Assembly: GCA_947478465.1 (NCBI GenBank)
Contig: CANJWH010000021.1
Span: forward strand, 1 to 45,158
DNA from: Bacteroidota bacterium
GTDB lineage: Bacteria; Bacteroidota; Bacteroidia; SXHM01
Direction of reading: 5' to 3'
Length of the DNA: 45,158 bases
The notes below the pieces were generated by a model. That model searched no databases and was not told the origin of the DNA. It saw nothing but the letters and a program-made list of their open reading frames with translations. Made by a program: the position numbers and the translations under genes. Positions 33,215 to 40,451 of the stretch are shown here, piece after piece; within the stretch, counting starts at the first letter, position 1; the number at the start of each line of letters is the position of its first letter.

Positions 33215-34255
33215 ATGAGAACGCTATCTGCAATAAGTGACCCGGGGTTTGTTAAAAACGACCGGCCGGGTGTTTTAGACAAATTATTTATTACCCTTAT
33301 TAATGATGAGCGCGACCTGCCCTTTGTTTACCTGTGTCTTCAGATTTTTCTTTTTGTTATTCCTCTTGGCGTAATTCTTTTTACTCCCCTTTTGCAGGGC
33401 TGGATGTGGACTCTTGGGGCAGTGGTTTATATACTTTCTGTGTTCATTTATTTTATGGGACCGTTTACGCTTATGCTGCATAATACCAGCCATAATGCGC
33501 TTTTTAAACGCAAACACGATTGGGCAAACGGAATTATTCCTTGGGTGATAGGTCCTTTCTTCGGGCAATCACCCGAGACGTATTTCAGTCATCATGTGGG
33601 TATGCACCACGCAGAAAATAATCTTAAGGACGATTGCAGCAGCACCATGAGTTATCAGCGCGACAGCCTGCGTGGTTTTTTGCGCTATTATCTTGAGTTT
33701 TTCTTCATCGGGTTGATTGAACTTGCCAATTACTTTCAACGCAAAAAGCGTAAAAAGCTGATGCGAAAAGTTATACGGGGCGAGCTTTCATTTTTTCTGC
33801 TTTGCATTGCTCTGGCATTTGTAAACTGGCAGGCCATGCTGGTGGTTTTTGTTGTACCATTTACACTTACCCGCTTTGCCATGATGGCCGGCAACTGGGG
33901 ACAACATGCCTTTATTGATGCCAGTAACAGCGGCAACAGCTACCTCAACAGTATTACCTGCATCAATTCAGGATATAACAAAAAGTGCTTTAATGACGGC
34001 TACCACATTGGTCATCACCTTACGCCCAAAATGCACTGGACCGATATGCCGGCCGACTTTATTGCCAACACCGCTGAGTACGGAAAACAAAAGGCTATTG
34101 TATTTGAAGGCATTGATTTTTTCTTCATCTGGCTGCTGCTGATGCTTAAACAATATAAGTTTCTGGCAAGCCACATGGTAAATGTGGGCTACACCTTTAA
34201 CAGTGATGAAGAGGCCATTGCTTTTTTGAAAAGCCGCACCCGAAAAATAGACTAA
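33215..34255 (+). CDS. Membrane fatty acid desaturase family protein
   Basis: A 346-residue di-iron membrane enzyme. The His boxes are HNTSHNALF, HHVGMHHAENN and DGYHIGHHLTPKMHW, with hydrophobic segments between them (VYLCLQIFLFVIPLGVILFT, WMWTLGAVVYILSVFIYFMG). This is the fatty acid desaturase/hydroxylase superfamily; lipid or carotenoid-type substrates are possible. The reading frame extends 51 codons upstream, but those overlap the divergent gene start and its promoter region, so I use the ATG at 33215. It converges on a second di-iron lipid enzyme gene 6 bases away. Confidence 0.88.
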   Translation: MRTLSAISDPGFVKNDRPGVLDKLFITLINDERDLPFVYLCLQIFLFVIPLGVILFTPLLQGWMWTLGAVVYILSVFIYFMGPFTLMLHNTSHNALFKRKHDWANGIIPWVIGPFFGQSPETYFSHHVGMHHAENNLKDDCSSTMSYQRDSLRGFLRYYLEFFFIGLIELANYFQRKKRKKLMRKVIRGELSFFLLCIALAFVNWQAMLVVFVVPFTLTRFAMMAGNWGQHAFIDASNSGNSYLNSITCINSGYNKKCFNDGYHIGHHLTPKMHWTDMPADFIANTAEYGKQKAIVFEGIDFFFIWLLLMLKQYKFLASHMVNVGYTFNSDEEAIAFLKSRTRKID

Positions 34256-34261
34256 TCCCTT

Positions 34262-34885
34262 TTACTCGTCTTTTTTAAAATCGGTGCCAAAAGCTTTGTC
34301 CCAAACAGTGGAAGTAAAACCAAAACCTGCATTGGGGTCTTTATAATGATGCAGCATATGGTGTTTTTTAATGGCCTTAAACAGTTTGTTTTTGAAAGTG
34401 ATGTGGTGCACCGCATAATGGCTCATATCGTAAACGATGTAACCGAATACAAAGCCTGCAAAAAACGGGGCGGTGTGAACAGGGCCAAACACTAACAAAC
34501 AAATCCAATAGATAAGAAGAGCAAGGGGAATACTTGCTCCCGGAGGCATTACCAGACGTTTTGAATCACTGGGATAATCATGATGCACACCATGTAAAAC
34601 AAAGTGTATGCGTTTACCTGTTTTGCTGGTGGGGTGATAATGAAAAACAAAACGATGCAGAGTATATTCCATAATGCTCCAGCAAAAAAGACCGGATAGC
34701 ACCCACATTATAATGCCTGCAATAGTAAGTTGGGGAGCATTAAATGACTGGTATAAAAACCAGGCAACAACTGGCAGATAAACAATAAGCACTATGGAGT
34801 AATGAACCCTCGAAAAATAATCGAAGAATTTATTCTCAAACATAGGAGGGGATAGGTCTTTATTATGTACGAAGTGACGAGGCAT
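34262..34885 (-). CDS. Sterol desaturase / fatty acid hydroxylase family protein
   Basis: A 207-residue membrane di-iron enzyme. The His motifs are TLHRFVFHYH, HFVLHGVHHDYP, HYAVHHITF and KKHHMLHHYKDPNAGFGFTS, in the pattern of the fatty acid 2-hydroxylase branch (C-terminal domain of Scs7/FA2H). In Bacteroidota such enzymes are candidates for hydroxylating the acyl chains of sphingolipids or ornithine lipids, which is inference. The gene is convergent with the desaturase. Confidence 0.9.
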   Translation of the reverse strand: MPRHFVHNKDLSPPMFENKFFDYFSRVHYSIVLIVYLPVVAWFLYQSFNAPQLTIAGIIMWVLSGLFCWSIMEYTLHRFVFHYHPTSKTGKRIHFVLHGVHHDYPSDSKRLVMPPGASIPLALLIYWICLLVFGPVHTAPFFAGFVFGYIVYDMSHYAVHHITFKNKLFKAIKKHHMLHHYKDPNAGFGFTSTVWDKAFGTDFKKDE

Positions 34886-35001
34886 GTATCTGGTTTTTAA
34901 AACAGGGGCCGAAAGTAGTTATATTTACTATTGAAGATGCTTTTGCTGACTGAGGTGCAAAAAACCGAATAAAACTGTATGGAAATATACGTCTAAGAAA
35001 A

Positions 35002-35418
35002 TTACTTATTCGCTGCCTCTAATTGCAGCAACCATTCAAAAGCATCATTGCGGTTGGTAAAAGCTCTGGTTGCAATTTTTGGCATATTAAATACCATAAA
35101 AAAGTTGAATATTAATTGCTGCATAGTGTTATTCAGCTGCACTGCATTTGCCAGTGTGTAGATGCCTCCGGCTTCAGTTGCTGCATCGGCACGGGCTTCT
35201 TTGCTTATGGCTACAAATTGTTTGACCGGAAAGAAGATGGGCATTTTCTTACCCTTGCCAAACTGAAAAAGTATTTCGCGGATTTGGGTCAGGTGTATTA
35301 CTTCTACCTGCTCCAAATCAGGATGCCAGTGAATTTCAACAATACCGTTACTTAAAAGCAATGCCGTAAATGAGCCTTCCACAGTTACGGAATCTACAGT
35401 TGTGGAATTAATGCTCAT
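35002..35418 (-). CDS. STAS-like / DUF7793 family protein
   Basis: A 138-residue cytoplasmic protein with an alternating beta-alpha pattern: a start strand GIVEIHWHPDLEQVEVIHL, then KMPIFFPVKQFVAISKEARAD, then FNMPKIATRAFTNRNDAFEWL. It matches the Bacteroidota STAS/SpoIIAA-like group annotated DUF7793. Such proteins may act in partner-switch or two-component networks. The broken SiaC-like gene lies about 400 bp upstream on the same strand, which fits that theme, but no phosphatase or kinase gene is in view. Confidence 0.6.
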   Translation of the reverse strand: MSINSTTVDSVTVEGSFTALLLSNGIVEIHWHPDLEQVEVIHLTQIREILFQFGKGKKMPIFFPVKQFVAISKEARADAATEAGGIYTLANAVQLNNTMQQLIFNFFMVFNMPKIATRAFTNRNDAFEWLLQLEAANK

Positions 35419-35528
35419 GCGTAATGTTATTAAAACAGTACGAATATATGAAAAATTTATTCATGGTTGGGTATTATGTTTGGTGACCATAGGCTAATCA
35501 AAACCTATGCTCAAAGGTCGGGATGTTA

Positions 35529-35567
35529 AAATACCCGTTGAGTTACAGGCTCTGCAACCGGGTATTT
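35529..35567 (-). terminator. Candidate hairpin terminator after a decayed gene end
   Basis: The stem AAATACCCG (35529-35537) / CGGGTATTT (35559-35567) is followed on the minus strand by TTTTAAC. The T-tract is short, so this is a weak terminator call. Confidence 0.4.
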
Positions 35568-35667
35568 ACCTGCGCAGTTTCCATACGCCAAAGGCAGCTG
35601 TTGCAAGCAACAGCAGAGCCACATCGGTGTCAATGGGTGCACCGGTGCCCAGAGGGGCTATACCAGC
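35566..35667 (-). pseudogene. Orphan 3' gene remnant encoding a C-terminal membrane tail
   Basis: After a TGA at 35668-35670, 33 sense codons encode AGIAPLGTGAPIDTD, then a hydrophobic segment VALLLLATAAFGVWKLRR, then TAA. A Gly/Pro-rich linker plus PxDTxV, a hydrophobic stretch and two terminal Arg is a typical C-terminal tail of Bacteroidota surface proteins. No plausible start codon is present in frame, so only the end of a former gene seems to survive, together with its hairpin. Confidence 0.5.
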
Positions 35668-35677
35668 TCAACCAGAA

Positions 35678-35788
35678 TTATTTTATGATAATAAAGATTA
35701 AAAATGCCACTATAATAGTAAGAACTACCAGGGCAAACAGGATTGTTTTTCGCTCGCGTTCCTTTTTTTTTTCGTTCAAATCGTTCAA
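35678..35788 (-). CDS. Small membrane ORF (36 residues, TTG start) overlapping an A10 run
   Basis: Read from a TTG at 35788, the frame encodes NDLNEKKKERERKT followed by a hydrophobic helix ILFALVVLTIIVAFLIFIII and K. An ATG at 35804 opens a different frame (MSENSFERFERKKK) that would enter the same helix if one A of the ten-A run at about 35763-35772 were lost or skipped. So the true product is either the short TTG form or a 41-residue ATG form made by slippage or hidden by a sequencing error. The helix itself is convincing; the start is not. Confidence 0.5.
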   Translation of the reverse strand: MNDLNEKKKERERKTILFALVVLTIIVAFLIFIIIK

Positions 35789-35836
35789 AGCTGTTTTCTG
35801 ACATGGTTATAAACTGGAGGTGGGATGAAATTTATA

Positions 35837-36208
35837 CTAGTATTCAATAAAATTGAAAGGCTGGTTCATGATGTCTTGGTAATCCTGACCTATTTCCATC
35901 ATGTCTTCATCACACTTTTCGTAATGCCAGTTTATGATTACCTCATTGGGTTTATTTATTGCCTCAAATCTTTTCAAAATCTCCATTAAAGATTTGGAAG
36001 AACTGGTGTTCAAATATTCCATTTTAATAGTGATTACTGTTAATACTCAGGGCTGATTAACATAGTCTTTTATTTTGGCAATCAGTGGTTTATAAAAATA
36101 TAATGCGTCTTCAATATACGATTTGCCTTCAATAATCAATATGCCGTTTCCACTATCAAATAGCATAGACGGACTTTTTAATGTGGCTTCTATTTTTAGC
36201 AGTGCTTT
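35837..36208 (-). pseudogene. SiaC-like (DUF1987) regulatory phosphoprotein interrupted by TGA
   Basis: The 61-codon 3' part (ATG at 36022) encodes MEYLNTSSSKSLMEIL, VIINWHYEKCDEDMMEIGQDY and PFNFIEY, matching the C-terminal half of SiaC including the NTSS phospho-threonine motif. Upstream in the same frame, beyond TGA (36047-36049), are codons for LLKIEATLKSPSMLFDSGNG and YIEDALYFYKPLIAKIKDYV, the N-terminal half. One nonsense codon therefore splits an otherwise aligned gene. The 5' end also lacks a clean ATG before MLFDSG (36164-36166), with an in-frame TAG at 36212-36214. SiaC partners with SiaB kinase and SiaA phosphatase in other bacteria; neither is in the window. Confidence 0.65.
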
Positions 36209-36466
36209 ATACTATAAAGAATTGTTTCTACGTCAACATACTTGCCCATAGCACCAAAATTGCAGTTACAATCAATAGCGTTAATATTTTTAACAACCAA
36301 GTAACTAAAGATAAAGTGGCAGGTAGTTGTTTTATATTCAATTTGGATACTATATTAAAATAAATAAATGAAGCAAGACAAAGGCCGGCATGAGCAAGTT
36401 GTTATTCTCCTAATTTGTTTATTATTTTTTCTTTCCCAGATCGGAAATCACCGTAAAGGTTTTAGC

Positions 36467-36484
36467 GCGCTAATACCGTGTTAA
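36467..36484. promoter_or_regulatory. Palindromic site 1 (candidate operator)
   Basis: GCGCTAATACCGTGTTAA; the core TAATAC-C-GTGTTA is a near-perfect inverted repeat. It differs from site 2 at only two of 18 positions. Confidence 0.5.
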
Positions 36485-36677
36485 TGTTATCAAACCTTTG
36501 TTAGCAATGCTTTCCAACTGCAAGAAGAACTGGAAATAAGCATTACTTAATATTAATAGTGTGTAAATTTAATCAAGTATTCATGTACTTTACAAATCGT
36601 GTGAAATTTAGTTTCAACCAACAGTATTAACCAACCAACCCGTGAATATCAATTTTTGGTGTTTTAAAAAAAGTTTA

Positions 36678-36685
36678 TAAATTTG
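36678..36685 (+). promoter_or_regulatory. -7 element TAAATTTG for the LuxR-type gene
   Basis: It matches TAnnTTTG with a TTTTTGG candidate -33 about 20 bases upstream (36652-36658). It abuts palindromic site 2, which would cover the transcription start. Confidence 0.6.
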
Positions 36686-36702
36686 CGCTAACACGGTGTT
36701 AA
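36685..36702. promoter_or_regulatory. Palindromic site 2 (candidate operator at the LuxR-type promoter)
   Basis: GCGCTAACACGGTGTTAA; the core TAACAC-G-GTGTTA is a perfect 6-1-6 palindrome ending 18 bp before the ATG. Its position over the start of transcription fits autorepression. Confidence 0.55.
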
Positions 36703-36719
36703 AAATAAAGTGATTAATC

Positions 36720-37451
36720 ATGGATTACTTTGACAGAGACATGCAGCGCGTGGTGAAGAGGATGAGGGAGAAGCTGAACCTTGGCAACATAAGCCGGGGT
36801 AATGACCTTCCTTTGCTGGATGAGTTAGCTGCCACCTTTAATTTCTGCATTGTTTTACACCATCCCGGGGCGGTTGATGCCTTCTTTGCAAGCAGGCGTT
36901 TCTTTAGTTTACTCGGCAAAAAGAAAGGTTCAAGTGAGTATGTATATACCGATTACAATGAAGCATTTAAGCAAAGTACTAACATGGCTTACCATGCCCT
37001 GTTTCTGCAACACTTCTGCACCACAACTGCCGATACTTACCGGTGCACTTTCAAGTTTAAAGATGTAAAGGCAAGGGTATTCTGGCTTAACTCCTGCTCC
37101 TGCCTTGTGGATATTGGTAAGGGACATGAACCCATTATACTTACCCTACTGTATCAAACTCAGCATACCCTAAGCACCGACCACCAGATACTGAATGACC
37201 TTATCAGAGGTTTGGATGTAGATGAGCTGATTACCAATATCAATAATCTAAGCAACCGCGAACTGGAGGTGTTTGAATACCTGGCACAAGGCACCGATAA
37301 AAAAACGGCAAGTGATAAACTATTCATTTCGCCCGAAACGTATGACACCCACCGCAAAAACGTAAGAAATAAAATAGGCCCGCCCTATAACGACAAACTG
37401 GTGCTCAGTTACTTAGCCAACAAGTATTACCGCCAGATACACAACCTGTAA
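36720..37451 (+). CDS. LuxR-type (GerE HTH) transcriptional regulator
   Basis: A 243-residue protein with a C-terminal GerE/LuxR helix-turn-helix at about 175-240: SNRELEVFEYLAQGTDKKTA, then SDKLFISPETYDTHRKNVRNKIG. The N-terminal 165 residues (LDELAATFNFCIVLHHPGAV, then a region with YRCTFKFKDVKARVFWLNS) look like a PAS-like sensor but carry no motif I can name, and there is no receiver domain. This layout recurs in Bacteroidota orphan LuxR regulators. Two matching palindromes upstream suggest self-regulation. Confidence 0.85.
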   Translation: MDYFDRDMQRVVKRMREKLNLGNISRGNDLPLLDELAATFNFCIVLHHPGAVDAFFASRRFFSLLGKKKGSSEYVYTDYNEAFKQSTNMAYHALFLQHFCTTTADTYRCTFKFKDVKARVFWLNSCSCLVDIGKGHEPIILTLLYQTQHTLSTDHQILNDLIRGLDVDELITNINNLSNRELEVFEYLAQGTDKKTASDKLFISPETYDTHRKNVRNKIGPPYNDKLVLSYLANKYYRQIHNL

Positions 37452-37557
37452 ATTACCCTTTTAAGGGTAGGGCAAGCAGGGTGCCAAGCCATAACATTAC
37501 CCCGGAAAGGGTATACCACTGCCCTGCTCTATGGTATTTCTTTGCGCTGTCAATCAT

Positions 37558-37640
37558 CGTCATGCTGTCCCGATAGTTATCGGGATTGTTTCAGCATCTC
37601 TCTTATCAAATCAAGACCCTGAAACAAGTTCAGCATGACG
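37558..37640. repeat. Dispersed palindromic element with CCCGATAG insert
   Basis: It begins CGTCATGCTG and ends CAGCATGACG. The inner arms GTTTCAGCATC and GAAACAAGTTCAGCATG make hairpins, and a CCCGATAGTTATCGGG palindrome is inserted near the left end. Same family as the elements at 7832 and 19276. Confidence 0.8.
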
Positions 37641-37674
37641 AAGTTGACCGCGCTCTTTGACATACTGAAAATAC

Positions 37675-38095
37675 AACAAAGAACTCTTAATTGAGAATAA
37701 AACACCCTTTGTTGAGCACAAAGAACCATTGAATGAGAACAAAAAAACTCTTTAATGAGAACAAAGAACCATTGAATGAGAACAAAGAACTCTTTAATGA
37801 GAACAAAGAACCATTGAATGATAGCAAAGAACTCTTTAATGAGAAGAAAGAACCATTTAATGAGAACAAAACACCCTTTGTTGAGCACAAAGAACCATTT
37901 AATGAGAACAAAACACCCTTTGTTGAGCACAAAGAACCATTGAATGAGAACAAATAACTCTTTAATGAGAACAAAGAACCATTGAATGAGAACAAAGAAC
38001 TTTTTAACAAGAACACAGAACCATTGAATGAGAACAAAGAACTTTTTAACAAGAACACAGAACCATTGAATGAGAACAAAGAACTATTGACTGGT
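37675..38095. repeat. Array of 20 tandem 21-bp units (heptad-coding)
   Basis: Twenty consecutive units, typically AACAAAGAACCATTGAATGAG or AACAAAGAACTCTTTAATGAG (21 bases each), with a partial 42-bp alternation of CCATTG and CTCTTT versions. The fourth unit is 22 bases (an A7 run), and the fourteenth has GAA changed to TAA. In the plus frame the units encode NKEPLNE / NKELFNE heptads; both minus frames are also largely open because the period is a multiple of three. There are no spacers and no dyad symmetry, so it is neither CRISPR nor a set of palindromes. Confidence 0.9.
37733..37957 (+). other. Longest heptad ORF within the 21-bp array
   Basis: ATG within the third unit opens 74 codons of NENKEPL/NENKELF-type heptads ending at the TAA of unit 14. 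Downstream of that TAA the same frame continues to 38101 (ending LLTGN). It may be a decayed repeat protein or simple satellite DNA. Coding status is unproven. Confidence 0.3.
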
Positions 38096-38179
38096 AATTA
38101 AGCACAAAATCAACTTAAACAATAAAATCAACTAACATAACTTAACTAACTAATTATTAAAATTTAAAACAAATAAATT

Positions 38180-38908
38180 ATGGCACTTTATAAAATTCGT
38201 TGCAGACTAAGCTATCACTATCTTAAAATAGCTTTAATAGAAATTTTTGCTAATACAGTACGTGATGGCATTTTCAATAATCCGTCAACCTTTTTAACCC
38301 CACCTATGCCTCTAATGGCGTTTCAGGCACTGATTACTGACTTTGCCAATAAGCTATCATTATTTGAATCAGGGGGCACGGCACAATTAGGTCCTTACCG
38401 CGATGCCAAAAAAGCATTGATGCTGGCATTGGATGTATTAAGCACCTATGTAAACACAGAGGCAAACAATAATCCTAATACCATTTTACTGTCAGGATTT
38501 GAACCTACCAAAAGCAGCTCAAGTAAGATAAATGCACCCTTGCAGCCACAAACGGTAACTCTTACAAGAGGGCTGCCCGGTGAACTAACTGCTGATTGTG
38601 CCAAGGTTACAAATGCTGAAAGCTATGGGGGTCTGCTGGTAGCCAACAACCCTATTCCCGATGGCATGGGTATCAATGAGTTGGGGCAGATAGTGGCGTT
38701 TAGCAATGTATCTCCTGCCGGGCCTACTCCGGGGCCAACACCCGGCCCAGGCAGCATTCAGTTTATACAAGACCTGAACAAAGCCCGCAGAAAAAAATTT
38801 ACCGGCCTTGCCGTAGGCACTACCTACTACTTCTATATGTGGGCTATGAATGCCGGTGGGGTAAGTCCGTTAAGTGTGGTGGTGAGTAAGAAGGTGGTGG
38901 AGGGGTAA
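38180..38908 (+). CDS. Fibronectin-III-like hypothetical protein
   Basis: A 242-residue protein without a signal peptide. The N-terminal part is helical (FQALITDFANKLSLFESGGT, DAKKALMLALDVLSTYVNTE). The C-terminal 120 residues look like a fibronectin type III sandwich (PQTVTLTRGLPGELTADCAK, then KARRKKFTGLAVGTTYYFYM and WAMNAGGVSPLSVVVSKKVV), with a PTPGPTPGPG hinge. It belongs to a Bacteroidota group often seen near other surface or phage-like genes; function unknown. Its 3' 44 bases recur at 39052 beyond a palindromic element. Confidence 0.7.
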   Translation: MALYKIRCRLSYHYLKIALIEIFANTVRDGIFNNPSTFLTPPMPLMAFQALITDFANKLSLFESGGTAQLGPYRDAKKALMLALDVLSTYVNTEANNNPNTILLSGFEPTKSSSSKINAPLQPQTVTLTRGLPGELTADCAKVTNAESYGGLLVANNPIPDGMGINELGQIVAFSNVSPAGPTPGPTPGPGSIQFIQDLNKARRKKFTGLAVGTTYYFYMWAMNAGGVSPLSVVVSKKVVEG

Positions 38909-39095
38909 TGACCTCACCCTCAGTCCCTCTCCTAAAAAAAGGAGAGGGAAGCAGAGGACTACACATTTAATTGCCCACTTACAATACGGCAGTTTGCGTG
39001 CTCGCGTTTGGCTCCTCTCTCCTTTTTCCAAGGAGAGAGGTCGGGAGTGAGGTCCGCTGAGCGTGGTGGTGAGTAAAAAGGTGGTGGAGGGGTAG
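38865..39095. repeat. 44-bp direct repeats of the gene tail flanking a palindromic element
   Basis: 38865-38908 and 39052-39095 match at 39 of 44 positions. Read in the gene frame, every one of the five differences is synonymous (TTA/CTG, AGT/AGC, AAG/AAA, TAA/TAG), so the second copy is the surviving 3' end of a coding paralogue. Confidence 0.75.
38910..39054. repeat. Palindromic element of CCTCACCCT...GGAGAGGG type
   Basis: The outer arms GACCTCACCCTCAGTCCCTC and the near-complement of its end (GGAGAGAGGTCGGGAGTGAG) enclose two internal hairpins: CTCTCCT/AGGAGAG around a poly-A loop, and CTCTCTCCTT/AAGGAGAGAG. It is a separate family from the GTCAT elements. Confidence 0.75.
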
Positions 39096-39186
39096 TTGAA
39101 TAAAGAATATCGAACAAGGAACACCGATTTTTGAAGTAGTGGTAAGTTCTTAAACCATTACACAGAGAAGCAGCCGGAGAAGGCAC

Positions 39187-39234
39187 AGAGGTTCACAGAG
39201 AAAAATTAAAAAACTCTGTGAACCTCTTTTTTTT
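39187..39234 (+). terminator. Intrinsic terminator
   Basis: A 14-bp stem AGAGGTTCACAGAG (39187-39200) / CTCTGTGAACCTCT (39214-39227) is followed by eight T. The sequence resembles the CACAGAGGTTCACAGAG type of dispersed repeat, so a repeat may be serving as terminator. Confidence 0.75.
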
Positions 39235-39239
39235 GCTCC

Positions 39240-40334
39240 TTATTTAGTACACACCAGTTTTTTAACCCATTCCAGACCACCGCTGTTATACGATTTTATA
39301 AATTCAGGAATGCCTTCTGAATTATAGGTGTATTCTTCCCAATGGGTAGCCGGTGTAGCTTTTTTTCCATCATTAAGGTTATCATCATAAGAACGTGTGC
39401 AGGTCAGTTTTACCATCCGGTGTTGTGCATCATACTCATATGTGTAATGACTTTCATCATTTGATACTTTTTTGGGAATATCGCCATGAGGGAGTTCTTT
39501 TACATATTTAGTGCGGTAAGGCTCATCACCATAATAGCCAAAAACAGTATCGCTGGCAGCGATAAAATCACTTTGGGTATAATATACAATGTCATTTTTC
39601 TCAACAAGGTGATTGGTATTATCATATTTATACGTGTTGTCATATAGCCATAGACCTTGCGTTTTTACGCTGGGGTCGTTTACTTTTTTTGCCAGATTGT
39701 TGTAGGCAGAAATAAGGTTGTTGTTGCTGTCGTAATTATAAGTATGCTCTATTTCCATATCTTTTCCATCATCAACGTACCTGTCTTTTGCATATCCAAG
39801 AAAACCGTTTTTTACCTGACATTTAGGGCGATGTTCCTTACCGGGCGGTTGATTTTTAAAATCATTATTATTTGAATAGCTGAATTTTGTAATAGCGCCC
39901 GAGACATCACGCTCCAGTACAATTTTAATTGTGGTTGGTTCTTTCCAACCTCCTTCAGCTGTGCTTTCATATTTTAGCAACTGCCCTGTATTATAATAGC
40001 CCCATATGGTATGTGCTGTAAGTTTGGTGGTATCACTTCCATTGGCTACCATTTCTTCGGTAGGCATGGCAATATCACCCAGGTAATAAATCCCTAAAAG
40101 AGTAATTAAATCAGGCTTTTTCATATCCACTTTGCCGGTAGTTTTATCAGGATAGTACATTGTTTCCCTTAATGATATTATCTTGTTTTTTGTAATGGCA
40201 TCCCATTTCACATAATCACTTTGGCGGGCTTCTGTAAGCAACAAGTCAGACTCAGCAATCTGGGCATTTAAATGCAACGTGAAACATAAAAAAAGTACAA
40301 AAAAAAGTACCACTGTCGGTTTTGTTCCGGTCAT
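39240..40334 (-). CDS. Secreted hypothetical protein
   Basis: A 364-residue protein from the ATG at 40334, which gives a clean signal peptide (TKPTVVLFFVLFLCFTLHLNAQ minus its first residues). The frame extends 21 codons further up, but those cover the promoter. The mature part is rich in Tyr, Asp and Asn with recurring short strands such as HTYNYDSNNNLISAYNNL, TYKYDNTNHLVEKNDIVYY and YTYEYDAQHRMVKLTCTRSY, recalling YD/RHS-like beta repeats. Function unknown. A TATCTTTG -7 element lies at 40366-40373. Confidence 0.75.
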   Translation of the reverse strand: MTGTKPTVVLFFVLFLCFTLHLNAQIAESDLLLTEARQSDYVKWDAITKNKIISLRETMYYPDKTTGKVDMKKPDLITLLGIYYLGDIAMPTEEMVANGSDTTKLTAHTIWGYYNTGQLLKYESTAEGGWKEPTTIKIVLERDVSGAITKFSYSNNNDFKNQPPGKEHRPKCQVKNGFLGYAKDRYVDDGKDMEIEHTYNYDSNNNLISAYNNLAKKVNDPSVKTQGLWLYDNTYKYDNTNHLVEKNDIVYYTQSDFIAASDTVFGYYGDEPYRTKYVKELPHGDIPKKVSNDESHYTYEYDAQHRMVKLTCTRSYDDNLNDGKKATPATHWEEYTYNSEGIPEFIKSYNSGGLEWVKKLVCTK

Positions 40335-40365
40335 GTTTTTGGTTTTAGGTTTGTTATTGTCTGAA

Positions 40366-40373
40366 CAAAGATA
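40366..40373 (-). promoter_or_regulatory. -7 element TATCTTTG for the secreted hypothetical gene
   Basis: It matches TAnnTTTG on the minus strand, 32 bases before the ATG at 40334, with a possible TTGTG -33 about 21 bases upstream. Confidence 0.45.
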
Positions 40374-40451
40374 ATAATTTCTGCAAACTAGGCACAATAT
40401 GATATTTGAAGGTGGTGAAAGAGTAGGAAGTCAATGGATAATTGTCAATGA

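Larger units (their letters stand above)
36209..36719. other. AT-rich intergenic region before the LuxR-type gene
   Basis: About 510 bp with no credible gene. It holds two 18-bp palindromic sites and one promoter, listed separately. Short ORFs on both strands near 36181-36363 show no family features. Confidence 0.5.

Noticed and set aside
35507..35701. 64-codon plus-strand ORF
   Set aside because: It is antisense to the membrane-tail remnant and small ORF, whose minus-strand readings make better biological sense.
36047..36049. TGA recoded as an amino acid in the SiaC-like gene
   Set aside because: TGA is a normal stop elsewhere in the window (for example at 3388-3390 and 24339-24341), and no recoding hairpin stands out.
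36181..36363. 60-codon plus-strand ORF with a hydrophobic start
   Set aside because: It overlaps the 5' end of the SiaC-like remnant on the other strand, with no conserved features or promoter.
37577..38079. Minus-strand ORFs of 117 and 130 codons over the 21-bp array
   Set aside because: Openness follows from the repeat period of seven codons. There is no signal peptide, start context or family match; kept only as part of the array finding.
37675..38095. CRISPR array or iteron origin
   Set aside because: Units are directly adjacent without unique spacers, no cas or rep gene is nearby, and no DnaA-box cluster is seen.
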